A stretch of DNA of 64,000 bases, from assembly GCF_032335695.1 (NCBI RefSeq), contig NZ_JACTOJ010000017.1:1-64000 (forward strand), given 5' to 3'. The notes beneath the pieces are model-generated. The model was not told the DNA's origin. It saw only the letters and a list, made by a program, of their open reading frames with translations, and did not search any database. The position numbers were made by a program, and so were the translations under genes. Of this stretch, positions 1-7,528 are shown in pieces; the stretch's first letter is position 1, and the number at the start of each line of letters is the position of its first letter. This DNA comes from JACTOJ01 sp032335695 (GTDB taxonomy: Bacteria; Bacillota; Clostridia; Clostridiales; Clostridiaceae).

Positions 1-1
1 T

Positions 2-151
2 CATTTCAGAAGGAAATATATAAAAGCACGTAAAGAAATGAAAATAGAGTTGAAAGCTTTGATGAAAGATAATGTAACTTTAATGATGTTAATAAGAGAT
101 ATTTATATAGCTTATAGCCAAAGAAGCTATATTAAGCAAGTCATGGCTTAA
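2..151 (+). CDS. 3' end of an unidentified gene, cut by the window edge
   Basis: The second frame is open from the first base to a TAA at 149-151, giving 49 codons of a basic, Leu/Met-rich C-terminus ending in IKQVMA. No domain is recognisable. An internal ATG at 38 lacks a good ribosome binding site, so I read this as the tail of a longer gene that starts upstream. Strand agrees with the following gene block. Confidence 0.45.
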   Translation, partial: HFRRKYIKARKEMKIELKALMKDNVTLMMLIRDIYIAYSQRSYIKQVMA

Positions 152-232
152 TTCAACGTTTGAGATAAGGGTTAGGGAGCAATAAGTACAAGAAGTGAAG
201 ATCCTGAAAAAAAGATGAAAGAAGGAGTAATA

Positions 233-673
233 ATGAGAAAATATATTATTGAAGTAAGCGAAGAAGGGATTAAAAAGACATTTATAGATGGAAATAAAAA
301 GCATGAAGAAACATGGGTAAGAACCGAAGATGGTAGTAAAACTACTGGAGTTTGTATAACTGAACAATTAGAGCAGGATCGCGATTTTGAAGAAGAAGAT
401 TTAATAGAACTTTTAGACGAAGACGATATAGATGGAATATGGGATTATTTAGAGGAAAACCCTGGTCCAAGCAAAGGCAAACTAATAAAAAATCTAGCAA
501 CTTGTGATAAATGCAAGTCTGATTTAATCAGCAAGTACGAAAATGGAATTTGGGGGTTTAGCATACTCTTTGGGGATAAAGAAACAGGGTATTATACTGA
601 CTGCCCATTCTGTAAAGACGGAAAAAAATATAATATTCAAGAGGAAGATATAAAAGATATAATCAAAGATTAA
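233..673 (+). CDS. Hypothetical acidic protein with C-terminal zinc-ribbon-like cysteines
   Basis: A 146-residue protein of unknown function. The middle (about 50-80) is very acidic. The C-terminal part carries two Cys pairs, CDKC and CPFC, about 35 residues apart, which could form one zinc site. The ATG at 233 follows GAAGGAG with good spacing; an upstream ATG at 215 overlaps that ribosome site and is less likely. First complete gene of a series of small same-strand genes separated by related leaders. Confidence 0.7.
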   Translation: MRKYIIEVSEEGIKKTFIDGNKKHEETWVRTEDGSKTTGVCITEQLEQDRDFEEEDLIELLDEDDIDGIWDYLEENPGPSKGKLIKNLATCDKCKSDLISKYENGIWGFSILFGDKETGYYTDCPFCKDGKKYNIQEEDIKDIIKD

Positions 674-740
674 TTCGTCTTTCAAAGATTTGGGACAACC
701 ATTGAAAAATTTACGAGCTAAAAAAGAGGGGGGGTTAAAG
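674..740 (+). repeat. Recurrent cargo-gene leader, copy 1
   Basis: Directly after a stop codon lies TTCGTCTTTCAAAG (674-687). TCGT at 675-678 can pair with ACGA at 713-716, just ahead of the G-rich ribosome site of the next gene. Related sequences follow stop codons at 2632, 3821, 4659, 5173, 6423 and 7145. Confidence 0.5.
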
Positions 741-953
741 ATGGTTTTATTTGCAATAGTGAACAATAGTATTGAAAAGAAGTTTATTGAATGTGTTGCA
801 GCAGAAGATTATGACGATATTGTTGGGTACTGTGATAAAAAGTATGGAAAAGAATCGTTACCTATAGGACTACCTGTAGTTCTTGATACAAAGGGAAATC
901 CAGTTAGTGCCCAGGTATTTGATTTAGTGAAAGAAGAATTCAAAAAAAAGTAG
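741..953 (+). CDS. Hypothetical protein, 70 aa
   Basis: A small soluble protein with no recognised domain. The ATG at 741 follows a very G-rich ribosome site (GAGGGGGG, 727-734). It ends with a basic FKKK tail. It lies between leader copies and may be cotranscribed with its neighbours. Confidence 0.65.
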   Translation: MVLFAIVNNSIEKKFIECVAAEDYDDIVGYCDKKYGKESLPIGLPVVLDTKGNPVSAQVFDLVKEEFKKK

Positions 954-1017
954 TTGGAATTTTAAAACTATTTTGGAAGAATTGTAATCCAAGATATTAT
1001 TAGGAGGTTTATTAAAA

Positions 1018-1797
1018 ATGATGGACATGTTTAGTGAGAGAATAAGACTTATAAATATAAGAGGAGCTTCAAATTGCCTTATTGATTTTGACAATAATCC
1101 ATTTTCTATATCAGAATTTAGTAATTCATATTCACAATTGGATGCTGCATTTTATGTTAATACAATAGATCTAATTCATACGAGTAAATTAACAATAGAA
1201 AATAAAAAATTAATTATATCTAAATTAAAATCATTACCTCACATTAAGCATGTATATGATGATGAGGAACAATTTCATTTTAGACCAGCCTATAAGGAAG
1301 ATATTAAAAACCTAATACCAATATTCGCCACGAATTCTATAAAAAATGGTGGAACTTTAATTTGTGAAGATGCGGCTCCAAATGAATCAAATATAGATAC
1401 TGTATATGTATTAGAATTTTTAGGTGAATTAGTAGCTTATGTAAGTCTAGAGAATAAGAATATTATTCATTATGATATGCGCGAAAGCATTATGCTTTTT
1501 GATAAAAAATTTAATGAAGAAGATTATATTTATATCAAGCAATGTGCAGTATTAAGAGGATATCAAGGTCGAGGGTTTGGTTCAACATTATACAAAGAAT
1601 TATTTAATTATTTTACTAACTGTTCATTTTACTCTCACGTAAGTACTAAAAACATTCAATCGTTGAGACTTCATTATAGAAATGGATTTTATAAGATGGG
1701 AATATATCAGTCTGCTAATTTCCATGGTGCTGTAAATGATTATATAAGTGATCTTGTTTATAGACCTATTCAGATTTCAAATAAAAAGACACTCTGA
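1018..1797 (+). CDS. GNAT-family N-acetyltransferase
   Basis: 259 residues. The C-terminal half matches the GNAT acetyl-CoA fold: a beta strand leading into GYQGRGFGSTLYKEL (about residues 181-195), which is the Q/RxxGxG/A pyrophosphate loop, then NIQSLRLHYRNGFYKMGIY, the usual N..S...Y...GF end motif. The N-terminal about 90 residues are not recognised and may set substrate choice. Start is at 1018 (tandem ATG ATG) after AGGAGG. Substrate unknown; likely plasmid cargo. Family call is firm, function is not. Confidence 0.8.
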   Translation: MMDMFSERIRLINIRGASNCLIDFDNNPFSISEFSNSYSQLDAAFYVNTIDLIHTSKLTIENKKLIISKLKSLPHIKHVYDDEEQFHFRPAYKEDIKNLIPIFATNSIKNGGTLICEDAAPNESNIDTVYVLEFLGELVAYVSLENKNIIHYDMRESIMLFDKKFNEEDYIYIKQCAVLRGYQGRGFGSTLYKELFNYFTNCSFYSHVSTKNIQSLRLHYRNGFYKMGIYQSANFHGAVNDYISDLVYRPIQISNKKTL

Positions 1798-1827
1798 AAA
1801 TTGCGAATTTGAAAGGGGAATGAGCCA

Positions 1828-2046
1828 ATGCCAACACAATGTGAAATCTGTGGTAGTTATTATGCTATATCAAAAGAGAATAGAGACATTAAAATTGCAG
1901 AAAACAATAAATGTTCTAAAAAAGAAGAGATTAAAGATATGTACAAACCTTTTAAAAATAGCAGGGAAGAAATTTGTATTGATTGTAAAACTTTTAGTCA
2001 TATAAAAACTTTAAAAATAAAAACGATGGAGGAGAGATTGTTATGA
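1828..2046 (+). CDS. Small zinc-ribbon-like protein, 72 aa
   Basis: Two cysteine pairs, CEIC near the N-terminus and CIDC near residue 51, suggest a zinc-binding knuckle; the rest is basic. Its ATG follows AAAGGGG. Its last bases overlap the next start (ATG at 2043), implying translational coupling. Function unknown. Confidence 0.6.
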   Translation: MPTQCEICGSYYAISKENRDIKIAENNKCSKKEEIKDMYKPFKNSREEICIDCKTFSHIKTLKIKTMEERLL

Positions 2047-2291
2047 AAAAAATAAAAGTATTTGTAATTAATGATGGACTTGACGGAATAATTGTAGCAA
2101 AAAGCATAAAACAAGCAATTAAAAAAATAGCACCTTTCTATTACCCTTATAAAGTTAATGATTTTATTAGTAGCATAAAGAAATGTCAAAAAGACTCTAG
2201 CTATGATGGAGATTGGACTTTGACCAATGTGAGGAAGGTTGCTAAAAAGGGCAAGTATAGGAAAACTAAGGTACTTGGATGGTGTGAATAG
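2043..2291 (+). CDS. Hypothetical basic protein, 82 aa
   Basis: Starts inside the end of the preceding gene (4-nt overlap) and follows GGAGAG. Lysine-rich (predicted very basic), with a short hydrophobic N-terminal strand and a C-terminal WCE. No known domain; a nucleic-acid-binding role is possible but not shown. Confidence 0.6.
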   Translation: MKKIKVFVINDGLDGIIVAKSIKQAIKKIAPFYYPYKVNDFISSIKKCQKDSSYDGDWTLTNVRKVAKKGKYRKTKVLGWCE

Positions 2292-2349
2292 CACGTCATA
2301 CAAAACTAGATACTATGAAAATATTGCAAACCTGAAAGGAAGGGATTTT
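2292..2349 (+). repeat. Cargo-gene leader variant (CTAGATACTATGAAAA type)
   Basis: ACAAAACTAGATACTATGAAAA-type sequence here is almost the same as that at 5179-5200 (GATAC here, GGTAC there). The shared TACTATGAAAA starts a six-codon upstream frame (ATG to TGA) that ends just before the AAAGGAAGGG ribosome site. Confidence 0.45.
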
Positions 2350-2631
2350 ATGAAAAAAGTAGCTTGGATTGATGGCACAAGCTATGGAAAAGGAGAACGT
2401 GGTGTTATCCAGCCAAGGGTGTTAAAAACTAAAATCGAGAATGTTTCAATAACCGTGCATAAACATATAGACTATGGTAATACTTGGCTATTAACATGCA
2501 GAGATTTAAATATAGAGAAAGAAATATTACAAACAGAAAACTTTGAAAAAGCACAAGAAAAAGCATTTTCTATTATTGTAAATAAAATAGAAAATCTTAT
2601 TAAAATTAGAGATTTTCTATTAAATGAGTAA
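2350..2631 (+). CDS. Hypothetical protein, 93 aa
   Basis: The ATG at 2350 sits behind AAAGGAAGGG; the longer frame upstream lacks a ribosome site and crosses the leader repeat, so I chose 2350. Soluble, basic, with a probable long C-terminal helix. No domain recognised. Confidence 0.6.
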   Translation: MKKVAWIDGTSYGKGERGVIQPRVLKTKIENVSITVHKHIDYGNTWLLTCRDLNIEKEILQTENFEKAQEKAFSIIVNKIENLIKIRDFLLNE

Positions 2632-2704
2632 TTCGCATTTCAAAACCTAGATGCAGCTGCTCCAGAAGAGTTGCAAAGTATTAGAAAGGAGTGAATTAAA
2701 ACTT
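2632..2704 (+). repeat. Recurrent cargo-gene leader, copy 2
   Basis: TTCGCATTTCAAAA at 2632-2645 directly follows a stop codon, as in the other copies. The downstream part holds AGATGCAGCTG, also seen before the methyltransferase gene at 13030 (about 12984). It ends in AAAGGAGTG. Confidence 0.5.
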
Positions 2705-2914
2705 ATGATGTATTCAACGGAATTAGATGTATTTTTAAAAAGTTATGAGGGCCTTCAGCTAGAATATAAAGCAGAACGTGTAAAAAATTTAAGTACAGAA
2801 AAATTATTAGCTTTACTAAGAAATATTGAAGAAAATGCTTCAGCATATGAGGAAGAAATTATTAAATGCTGTGCCAGTGTTCTATATGATAGAAACATTA
2901 TTTTAATGTACTAG
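2705..2914 (+). CDS. Hypothetical helical protein, 69 aa
   Basis: Start chosen at the tandem ATG (2705) behind AAAGGAG. The protein is acidic and probably all-helical. Its stop codon lies in a CTAGGTACCATGAAAAA sequence, a further variant of the leader motif. Function unknown. Confidence 0.55.
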   Translation: MMYSTELDVFLKSYEGLQLEYKAERVKNLSTEKLLALLRNIEENASAYEEEIIKCCASVLYDRNIILMY

Positions 2915-2953
2915 GTACCATGAAAAATAAGGTGAAGGAAAGTTGGTGAAAAT

Positions 2954-3820
2954 ATGATTACAGCAAAAAGTTATTTTAGTGGAGCTGGCGGGATGGATTT
3001 AGGGTTATCTCAAGCGGGTATAAAAGTAACTCATTCTTACGAAATAGATGCCACTTGCTGCGAAACTTTAAGGATGAATTTCAATCATGAGATTCATCAG
3101 GAAGATATAAGTCAGATAACTGTTTTGGATCAGCAAGATGCGAATATTTACGTTGGAACATTTCCATGCACCAGATATTCAACAGCTGCAGATATTCATA
3201 AGAGCAGAACGGGTGATGATTTATTCCTACACTTTTTCAGACATATAGCGCTTGCACAGCCAGAAATGTATATTGTCGAGAATGTACCAGGAATGAAAAA
3301 ATTCAGAGTAGTTATGGAAGCTCTTACAAAGCTACCTGATTATTATGTAAGGGTTGAGTGTCCTGTAAATGCTAACATGTGGCTTCCTCAAGAACGTAAA
3401 AGGCTAATACTTATAGGCACTAAAAAGCCATTTAGTAATTTAGATTATCCAGAAAGTAAGCCTATAAAGTTAAAAGATATCATAGAACATGGCGTTGATT
3501 TGCCACTACCGCAATATGCTTTAAATAGGATAAACGGAATAGGAAACTATAGAGACAAGCCAATAATAAGTAATCCAGATATAGATGATATTGCTCCATG
3601 TGCAGTAGCGCATTATGGTACAGACCGTAGCACAAGATTAATTAAGGATGGAAACAACCTTAGATCATATACTGTTAGAGAATTTGCAAGACTGCAGGGA
3701 TTTGAAGATGCTTTCAAATTTTCAGGGAGTGATAATAAAAAATATAAACAAATAGGGAATGCGGTAGCAGTACCTATGGCAAGGTGGGTAGGTCAACAGG
3801 CCTTAAAATATTTTAATTAG
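2954..3820 (+). CDS. Orphan DNA (cytosine-5) methyltransferase
   Basis: 288 residues with C5-methylase motifs in order: motif I FSGAGGMDLGLSQAG (residues 8-22), motif IV GTFPCTRYS with the catalytic Cys, motif VI VENVPG, motif VIII QERKRLILIG, motif IX REFARLQGFE and motif X QIGNAVAVPMA. The usual PCQ reads PCT here, an uncommon variant. The space for a target recognition domain is short, so it is a compact enzyme. No restriction endonuclease is adjacent, so it probably protects the element or marks DNA rather than forming a restriction-modification pair. Confidence 0.88.
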   Translation: MITAKSYFSGAGGMDLGLSQAGIKVTHSYEIDATCCETLRMNFNHEIHQEDISQITVLDQQDANIYVGTFPCTRYSTAADIHKSRTGDDLFLHFFRHIALAQPEMYIVENVPGMKKFRVVMEALTKLPDYYVRVECPVNANMWLPQERKRLILIGTKKPFSNLDYPESKPIKLKDIIEHGVDLPLPQYALNRINGIGNYRDKPIISNPDIDDIAPCAVAHYGTDRSTRLIKDGNNLRSYTVREFARLQGFEDAFKFSGSDNKKYKQIGNAVAVPMARWVGQQALKYFN

Positions 3821-4202
3821 TTCGCAGTTCAAAACTTAACTATACCTATAAAAACAGTAGTATTCATAGTATCCAAAGACACTGGAATAGGCTTAAATAA
3901 TGTGTTGTAGATAAGATAACTATACTCATTATTTATAGTCTACAAAGTATTTGTAGGTGATAGCCATTTACCCCTAATAACTGTTCTTTTGATTGCTTTT
4001 AACTGTCAAGGGCGTGGGTTACACGCTTCGTTCACCCTTGACAGTTAAACAGCATATCAAGGTACAATATTGCAGGGATAAATGGACTATAGCGTCGTTT
4101 ATATATCAACATGGATTATGTACTGAAATTACTGCATCCGTTTATTAAATGTATAGATAACAAAACTATGAAATCAAGTCGAAGTGCCAGGAGGTGTGAT
4201 AG
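3821..4202. other. Non-coding structured interval with long imperfect palindrome
   Basis: No convincing reading frame. It begins with a leader-type TTCGCAGTTCAAAA (3821-3834). A perfect 7-bp hairpin (CTACAAA/TTTGTAG, 3940-3956) follows. Then a long imperfect inverted repeat runs with left arm 3960-4012 and right arm 4035-4090. The inner 15 bp are perfect (3998-4012 with 4035-4049) around a 22-nt loop. See findings. Confidence 0.7.
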
Positions 4203-4658
4203 ATGAAATATGAATTACAACCAATAAGTTTAAACGAAGCAAAGATCTTTGTAACTAAATACCATAGGCATAACGTAGCTCCTGTTGGCCATAAGTTTTC
4301 CATAGGTTTAAATGATGGTGAAAAGGTAATAGGGGTTGTAATTGTAGGCAGACCAATTGCAAGGCATAGGCAGGATGGCTATACGTTAGAAGTCCTTAGA
4401 TGCTGTGTCTTGGAAGGATATAAGGATGCTTGCAGTATGCTATATGCAGTTGCGTGGAGAGTGACCAGAAATCTTGGATATAAAAAATTAATAACATATA
4501 CTCTTAAGAGCGAACCAGGAAGCAGTTTAAAAGCTGCAGGATATAAAATTATAGGGCAAACTGAATATAAGCCTAAAGGGTGGAATGTTCCAAGTAGACC
4601 AAGAGTTATAACAGAGAAGTACCCACTAGAGCAAAAAAATATTTGGGGAATCAGTTAG
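4203..4658 (+). CDS. XF1762/Mom-like GNAT-fold phage-type protein
   Basis: 151 residues. The opening with KYHRHNVAPVGHKFSIGL, followed by GVVIVGRPIARH and LEVLRCCV, resembles the XF1762-type proteins of phages and mobile elements. Those are related to the phage Mu Mom DNA-modification enzyme with a GNAT-like fold (recalled family knowledge, not searched). The ATG at 4203 follows AGGAGGTG. It sits beside a methyltransferase and a Lar-like protein, which fits a role in DNA modification or escape from restriction. Whether it modifies DNA is unproven. Confidence 0.6.
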   Translation: MKYELQPISLNEAKIFVTKYHRHNVAPVGHKFSIGLNDGEKVIGVVIVGRPIARHRQDGYTLEVLRCCVLEGYKDACSMLYAVAWRVTRNLGYKKLITYTLKSEPGSSLKAAGYKIIGQTEYKPKGWNVPSRPRVITEKYPLEQKNIWGIS

Positions 4659-4720
4659 ATCGTCTTTCAAAGAGCTGCCAATCAGTAGCAACAATAAAAA
4701 TATTGCTAAGGAGTGATCAA
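4659..4720 (+). repeat. Recurrent cargo-gene leader, copy 3
   Basis: ATCGTCTTTCAAAG at 4659-4672 follows the stop codon and differs from the copy at 674 only in its first base. It ends in AAGGAGTG before the Lar-like gene. Confidence 0.5.
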
Positions 4721-4936
4721 ATGCTAAAAAATTGTCCTTTTTGTGGGGGTAAAGCTGAATTTGTACAATTCGCTAATCCGAATAATTTTGTACATGTAAA
4801 ATGTACTATATGCCACTGCTGCACTGATGGTTATCTGAAAAATAAGCTAGAAAACAGCCTTAAAGAGAATGAAAAAATACAAGCGGATATATGGAATCGA
4901 CGTGAGCAGCCGTTTAGCCAATTAAGCCTATTTTAA
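4721..4936 (+). CDS. Lar-family restriction-alleviation-like zinc protein
   Basis: 71 residues with the Lar layout: LKNCPFCGGKAEF at the N-terminus, a second Cys cluster (CTICHCC) and a C-terminal WNRRE. Lar proteins of lambdoid phages lessen host type I restriction; many such short proteins are assigned only by the zinc-ribbon pattern. The ATG at 4721 follows AAGGAGTG. The neighbouring methyltransferase and Mom-like gene support an anti-restriction theme. Confidence 0.6.
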   Translation: MLKNCPFCGGKAEFVQFANPNNFVHVKCTICHCCTDGYLKNKLENSLKENEKIQADIWNRREQPFSQLSLF

Positions 4937-5004
4937 TCTTGCATTGTTATGCAATACAAAAATTCAAAGCAATCTATGAAAATAGTGTGAAGGGAGTTTT
5001 AACT

Positions 5005-5172
5005 ATGAAACGTTATGAGGTTGAACACTTTTTAAGAATATTAGATGGTCTAATTACAGATTTAGAATTAAAAAGGGAAAATGCAGAATGTAAGCGTGCT
5101 AACGATATTTTATTTAAGAAAATAGAAGTTATTGTAGAAGCAAAAGAGAAAATCGAGAGAGAGTGGTTGTGA
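5005..5172 (+). CDS. Small coiled-coil protein, 55 aa
   Basis: Charged, heptad-like sequence throughout (ELKRENAECKRAN), predicted to be one long helix. Start 5005 follows AAGGGAG; the longer upstream frame overlaps leader sequence. No function assigned. Confidence 0.55.
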   Translation: MKRYEVEHFLRILDGLITDLELKRENAECKRANDILFKKIEVIVEAKEKIEREWL

Positions 5173-5224
5173 CGTATTACAAAACTAGGTACTATGAAAA
5201 AATGCGAATTAGGAGGTTGTGAGA
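5173..5224 (+). repeat. Recurrent cargo-gene leader, copy 4 (best hairpin)
   Basis: CGTATT (5173-5178) pairs with AATGCG (5201-5206), with one G-T wobble, across a loop containing CTAGGTACTATGAAAA. The right arm ends 4 nt before AGGAGG (5211-5216). This is the clearest example that the leader can fold. Confidence 0.5.
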
Positions 5225-5464
5225 ATGAGGATAGTATTATTAGTTGGTTACGGATTACTATTGATACATATAATATATTTGCTTTTAACAAATAAGGTAT
5301 TAAGAGCATTTTTACATATGTTACTTTATCTATTAATAGGCGAAGTGGTTATAGATGGGTTCGTGAGTATATCGAAGCCTTTATATATTACTTTTTCGGT
5401 CTTACTTGTGCTATTAATTGGCATAGTTAATTATACGAGTAAAGGTGTTATAAAAAACAAATAG
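5225..5464 (+). CDS. Small membrane protein, 79 aa
   Basis: Hydrophobic throughout, with two or three predicted membrane helices and a basic C-terminus (GVIKNK). ATG 5225 is 8 nt from AGGAGG; the GTG at 5219 is too close to it. Unknown function; probable inner-membrane location. Confidence 0.6.
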   Translation: MRIVLLVGYGLLLIHIIYLLLTNKVLRAFLHMLLYLLIGEVVIDGFVSISKPLYITFSVLLVLLIGIVNYTSKGVIKNK

Positions 5465-5547
5465 ATTTATCTTTCAAGGGTGTAGCGAACAAGAAAAGTG
5501 GTTCATAATCTGAAAAATGCGAATATCAGAGGAATGGAGATGTTATT

Positions 5548-5724
5548 TTGAAAGTAAAAATTATAACTGATAATGAATCAATAAAAAAGGGAGTAATCGC
5601 TTCAGTATTATATGAAATAGGAACAGAATATTACAGAGTAAGAATTGGAGGCTCAACATATGGCTCTGATGGTGTATATTCTTCAGTTAAAAAAAGTAGT
5701 TGCGAGATTATAAAAAATTATTAG
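5548..5724 (+). CDS. Hypothetical protein, 58 aa (TTG start)
   Basis: A frame from TTG 5548 to TAG 5722, preceded by GGAATGGAG. The product starts MKVKIITDNE and has an alternating pattern suggesting a small beta-rich fold with IGGSTYGSDG. The leader before it contains TGAAAAATGCGAA, the right-arm type of the recurrent leader. It is short and starts with TTG, so moderate confidence. Confidence 0.45.
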   Translation: MKVKIITDNESIKKGVIASVLYEIGTEYYRVRIGGSTYGSDGVYSSVKKSSCEIIKNY

Positions 5725-5789
5725 TGATAGGTCATAATTCAAATACTTATGACGAATTAACTTAATAAAGAGTGAAGGGAGTTATTTCT

Positions 5790-6422
5790 ATGGAGTTGAA
5801 ATTTGAAGAATGGAAACAAAAAGGTAATTATAGTGAAGAATATATAAATAACATAAGTGAATTAATGAGTTGGGGAATAGATATTGGAATGGCACAATCT
5901 ATAATTGAGAGAGTGAGAGATAAGAAGAACATTCTTATTGTCGGAGCTGTAGCTTCTGGTAAAACTAAGTTGTTAAACTTGCTATTAAATATAACAGATA
6001 AAAATGAAAGATTCCGTTATCTTTATAATTCCAGCGGTGATAAATACAATGATTACGCAATGCATGTAGAACATCAAAATAGGATTGAATATCACATAAA
6101 CATGGTAAATGAAGAGTATCACAGAATAAAAAAAGAAATATCTCAAAATTCACAAAAATTTTGGGAAAAGCCTGACTTCTATGTTATTGATGATGTTTAT
6201 CAAGATGATTTAATAAAGATAGTGAAACAGTTAAAGGAATCATATTCCAAAGGAACGATAAGCACTTGCTTCCTTCGTAATAAGGGTGATTTGCAATTTA
6301 TAGATATGTACCTGAAAAATTATTTTGATATTATCATTGTTGTAGAGTCTTATAAAAAAATAGAGGGTATTTTTTCAATACCTAAGAATGAAATAGAGGA
6401 AAAAAATATTCCATTATTATAA
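5790..6422 (+). CDS. Small P-loop ATPase resembling the core of VirB11/CpaF
   Basis: 210 residues. Walker A GAVASGKTKLLNLLL (about residues 52-66) is followed by an ERFRYLYN segment, at the place where VirB11/PilT proteins have eRi.tIED. A hydrophobic strand YVIDDV could be Walker B. The usual N-terminal domain and His boxes of secretion ATPases are missing, so it is a reduced relative rather than a standard motor. ATG 5790 follows GAAGGGAG; a GTG at 5772 lies inside the leader. Confidence 0.55.
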   Translation: MELKFEEWKQKGNYSEEYINNISELMSWGIDIGMAQSIIERVRDKKNILIVGAVASGKTKLLNLLLNITDKNERFRYLYNSSGDKYNDYAMHVEHQNRIEYHINMVNEEYHRIKKEISQNSQKFWEKPDFYVIDDVYQDDLIKIVKQLKESYSKGTISTCFLRNKGDLQFIDMYLKNYFDIIIVVESYKKIEGIFSIPKNEIEEKNIPLL

Positions 6423-6479
6423 TTTGCTTTTCAAAACTTAGTAGAACCCTTGAAACTTTACGAAGGAGTGAAAATAGAT
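6423..6479 (+). repeat. Recurrent cargo-gene leader, copy 5
   Basis: TTTGCTTTTCAAAACTTAG (6423-6441) directly follows the stop codon; TTTACGAAGGAG leads into the next start. Same order of elements as the copy at 674. Confidence 0.45.
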
Positions 6480-6608
6480 ATGGTAAAAGGTTATTTATAC
6501 GTAAAAGGAAATGCTAATATGTTTTGTCCTCATTGTGGGAATATACTGTGGAACGAGCTGCCTAATGGGAAAATGTGCTTATCCTGCGGATGGATCATGG
6601 ATCGTTAA
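6480..6608 (+). CDS. Tiny zinc-ribbon protein, 42 aa
   Basis: ATG at 6480 after GAAGGAGTG. The protein has CPHC and CLSC knuckles 17 residues apart, then GW, a compact rubredoxin-like zinc ribbon. Such mini zinc ribbons are frequent in mobile elements and have no assigned function. Confidence 0.55.
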   Translation: MVKGYLYVKGNANMFCPHCGNILWNELPNGKMCLSCGWIMDR

Positions 6609-6787
6609 TTTTAGAGTGTAACTCAGGATCTTTATTGATATACCGCCGATTGATAATGCACCAGCTGCTGGTGAGAATGATGTGGCTACATTTAAACTAA
6701 GTACCAGGTGTTATGAAAATTAAGAAAAGGAATTCGACATGTAAGGATATTACGTCTTAATATTTATAAGAAAAGAGGAAATTAATT

Positions 6788-7144
6788 ATGTATAGTATGT
6801 ATGTTAATGCTTCTAGGGTTGAATTAGATAATGATGTTGATTCATACAATGATAAGCTTGAAGAAATATATTATTTGCAAAATGATGATGTTTTTATAAT
6901 TTTACGGCTACTTGATATATGGTATAAAGATTTAAATATTGAAGGTGGAAAATTAATTACTTTAGAGCATTTTTTAAAAGCTAAAATAAGTTTCAATGAT
7001 AATAAAAATATCATACAAGAATATGTAGAAGAAGATGTAATATATAGAACAGAACATATACAGGAATTTTTCGATTATGTTGAAAACTATATAGATAAAA
7101 ATGAAATAAAATGTTTGTACATCGAAACAGACTATTTTAGCTAA
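6788..7144 (+). CDS. Hypothetical acidic protein, 118 aa
   Basis: Rich in Asp, Glu, Tyr and Ile; no known domain. Start 6788 follows AAGAGGAAATTA. The 179-bp gap before it (6609-6787) contains a further leader variant (TTTAAACTAAGTACCAGG at 6690-6707) but no gene. Confidence 0.55.
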   Translation: MYSMYVNASRVELDNDVDSYNDKLEEIYYLQNDDVFIILRLLDIWYKDLNIEGGKLITLEHFLKAKISFNDNKNIIQEYVEEDVIYRTEHIQEFFDYVENYIDKNEIKCLYIETDYFS

Positions 7145-7199
7145 TACGCATTTCAAAGCTAAGCACTTATATATTAATGGAAGGAGGAACTTTAAAAAT
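7145..7199 (+). repeat. Recurrent cargo-gene leader, copy 6
   Basis: TACGCATTTCAAAGCTAAG (7145-7163) directly follows a stop codon. A nine-codon frame beginning ATGGAAGGAGG spans the ribosome site, and its TGA overlaps the next ATG. Confidence 0.45.
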
Positions 7200-7487
7200 A
7201 TGATCAGTATGGAAAGATTTATATTTAATAATGATGGCGAGATTGTAGCCAAATTAAAGGAGCTGGGGATATTCACTAAAACAAAAACAGCTAAAGATCT
7301 AAAAAAGCTTAAGTTTAAGAAAAAAATCAATAATAAAACGGTTGAATTTAACTGTAAAATAGTTTCGTATAATAGAAAAAAAACTAATAATAATTGCTTG
7401 AATGAATACTATGAAAATCTTAGTATAGAAGTAGAAAATAAAGTGTTTGATATAAATATAGACTATTTCAAGGATATTCAAATATAG
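7200..7487 (+). CDS. Hypothetical protein, 95 aa
   Basis: Basic N-terminal two thirds and beta-rich C-terminus; no recognised domain. The start ATG 7200 overlaps the stop of a short leader frame and follows GGAAGGAGG. Confidence 0.55.
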   Translation: MISMERFIFNNDGEIVAKLKELGIFTKTKTAKDLKKLKFKKKINNKTVEFNCKIVSYNRKKTNNNCLNEYYENLSIEVENKVFDINIDYFKDIQI

Positions 7488-7528
7488 AGTGAATTACAAA
7501 ATTAATTTGTGCTGGAGTGGTAGAGATT

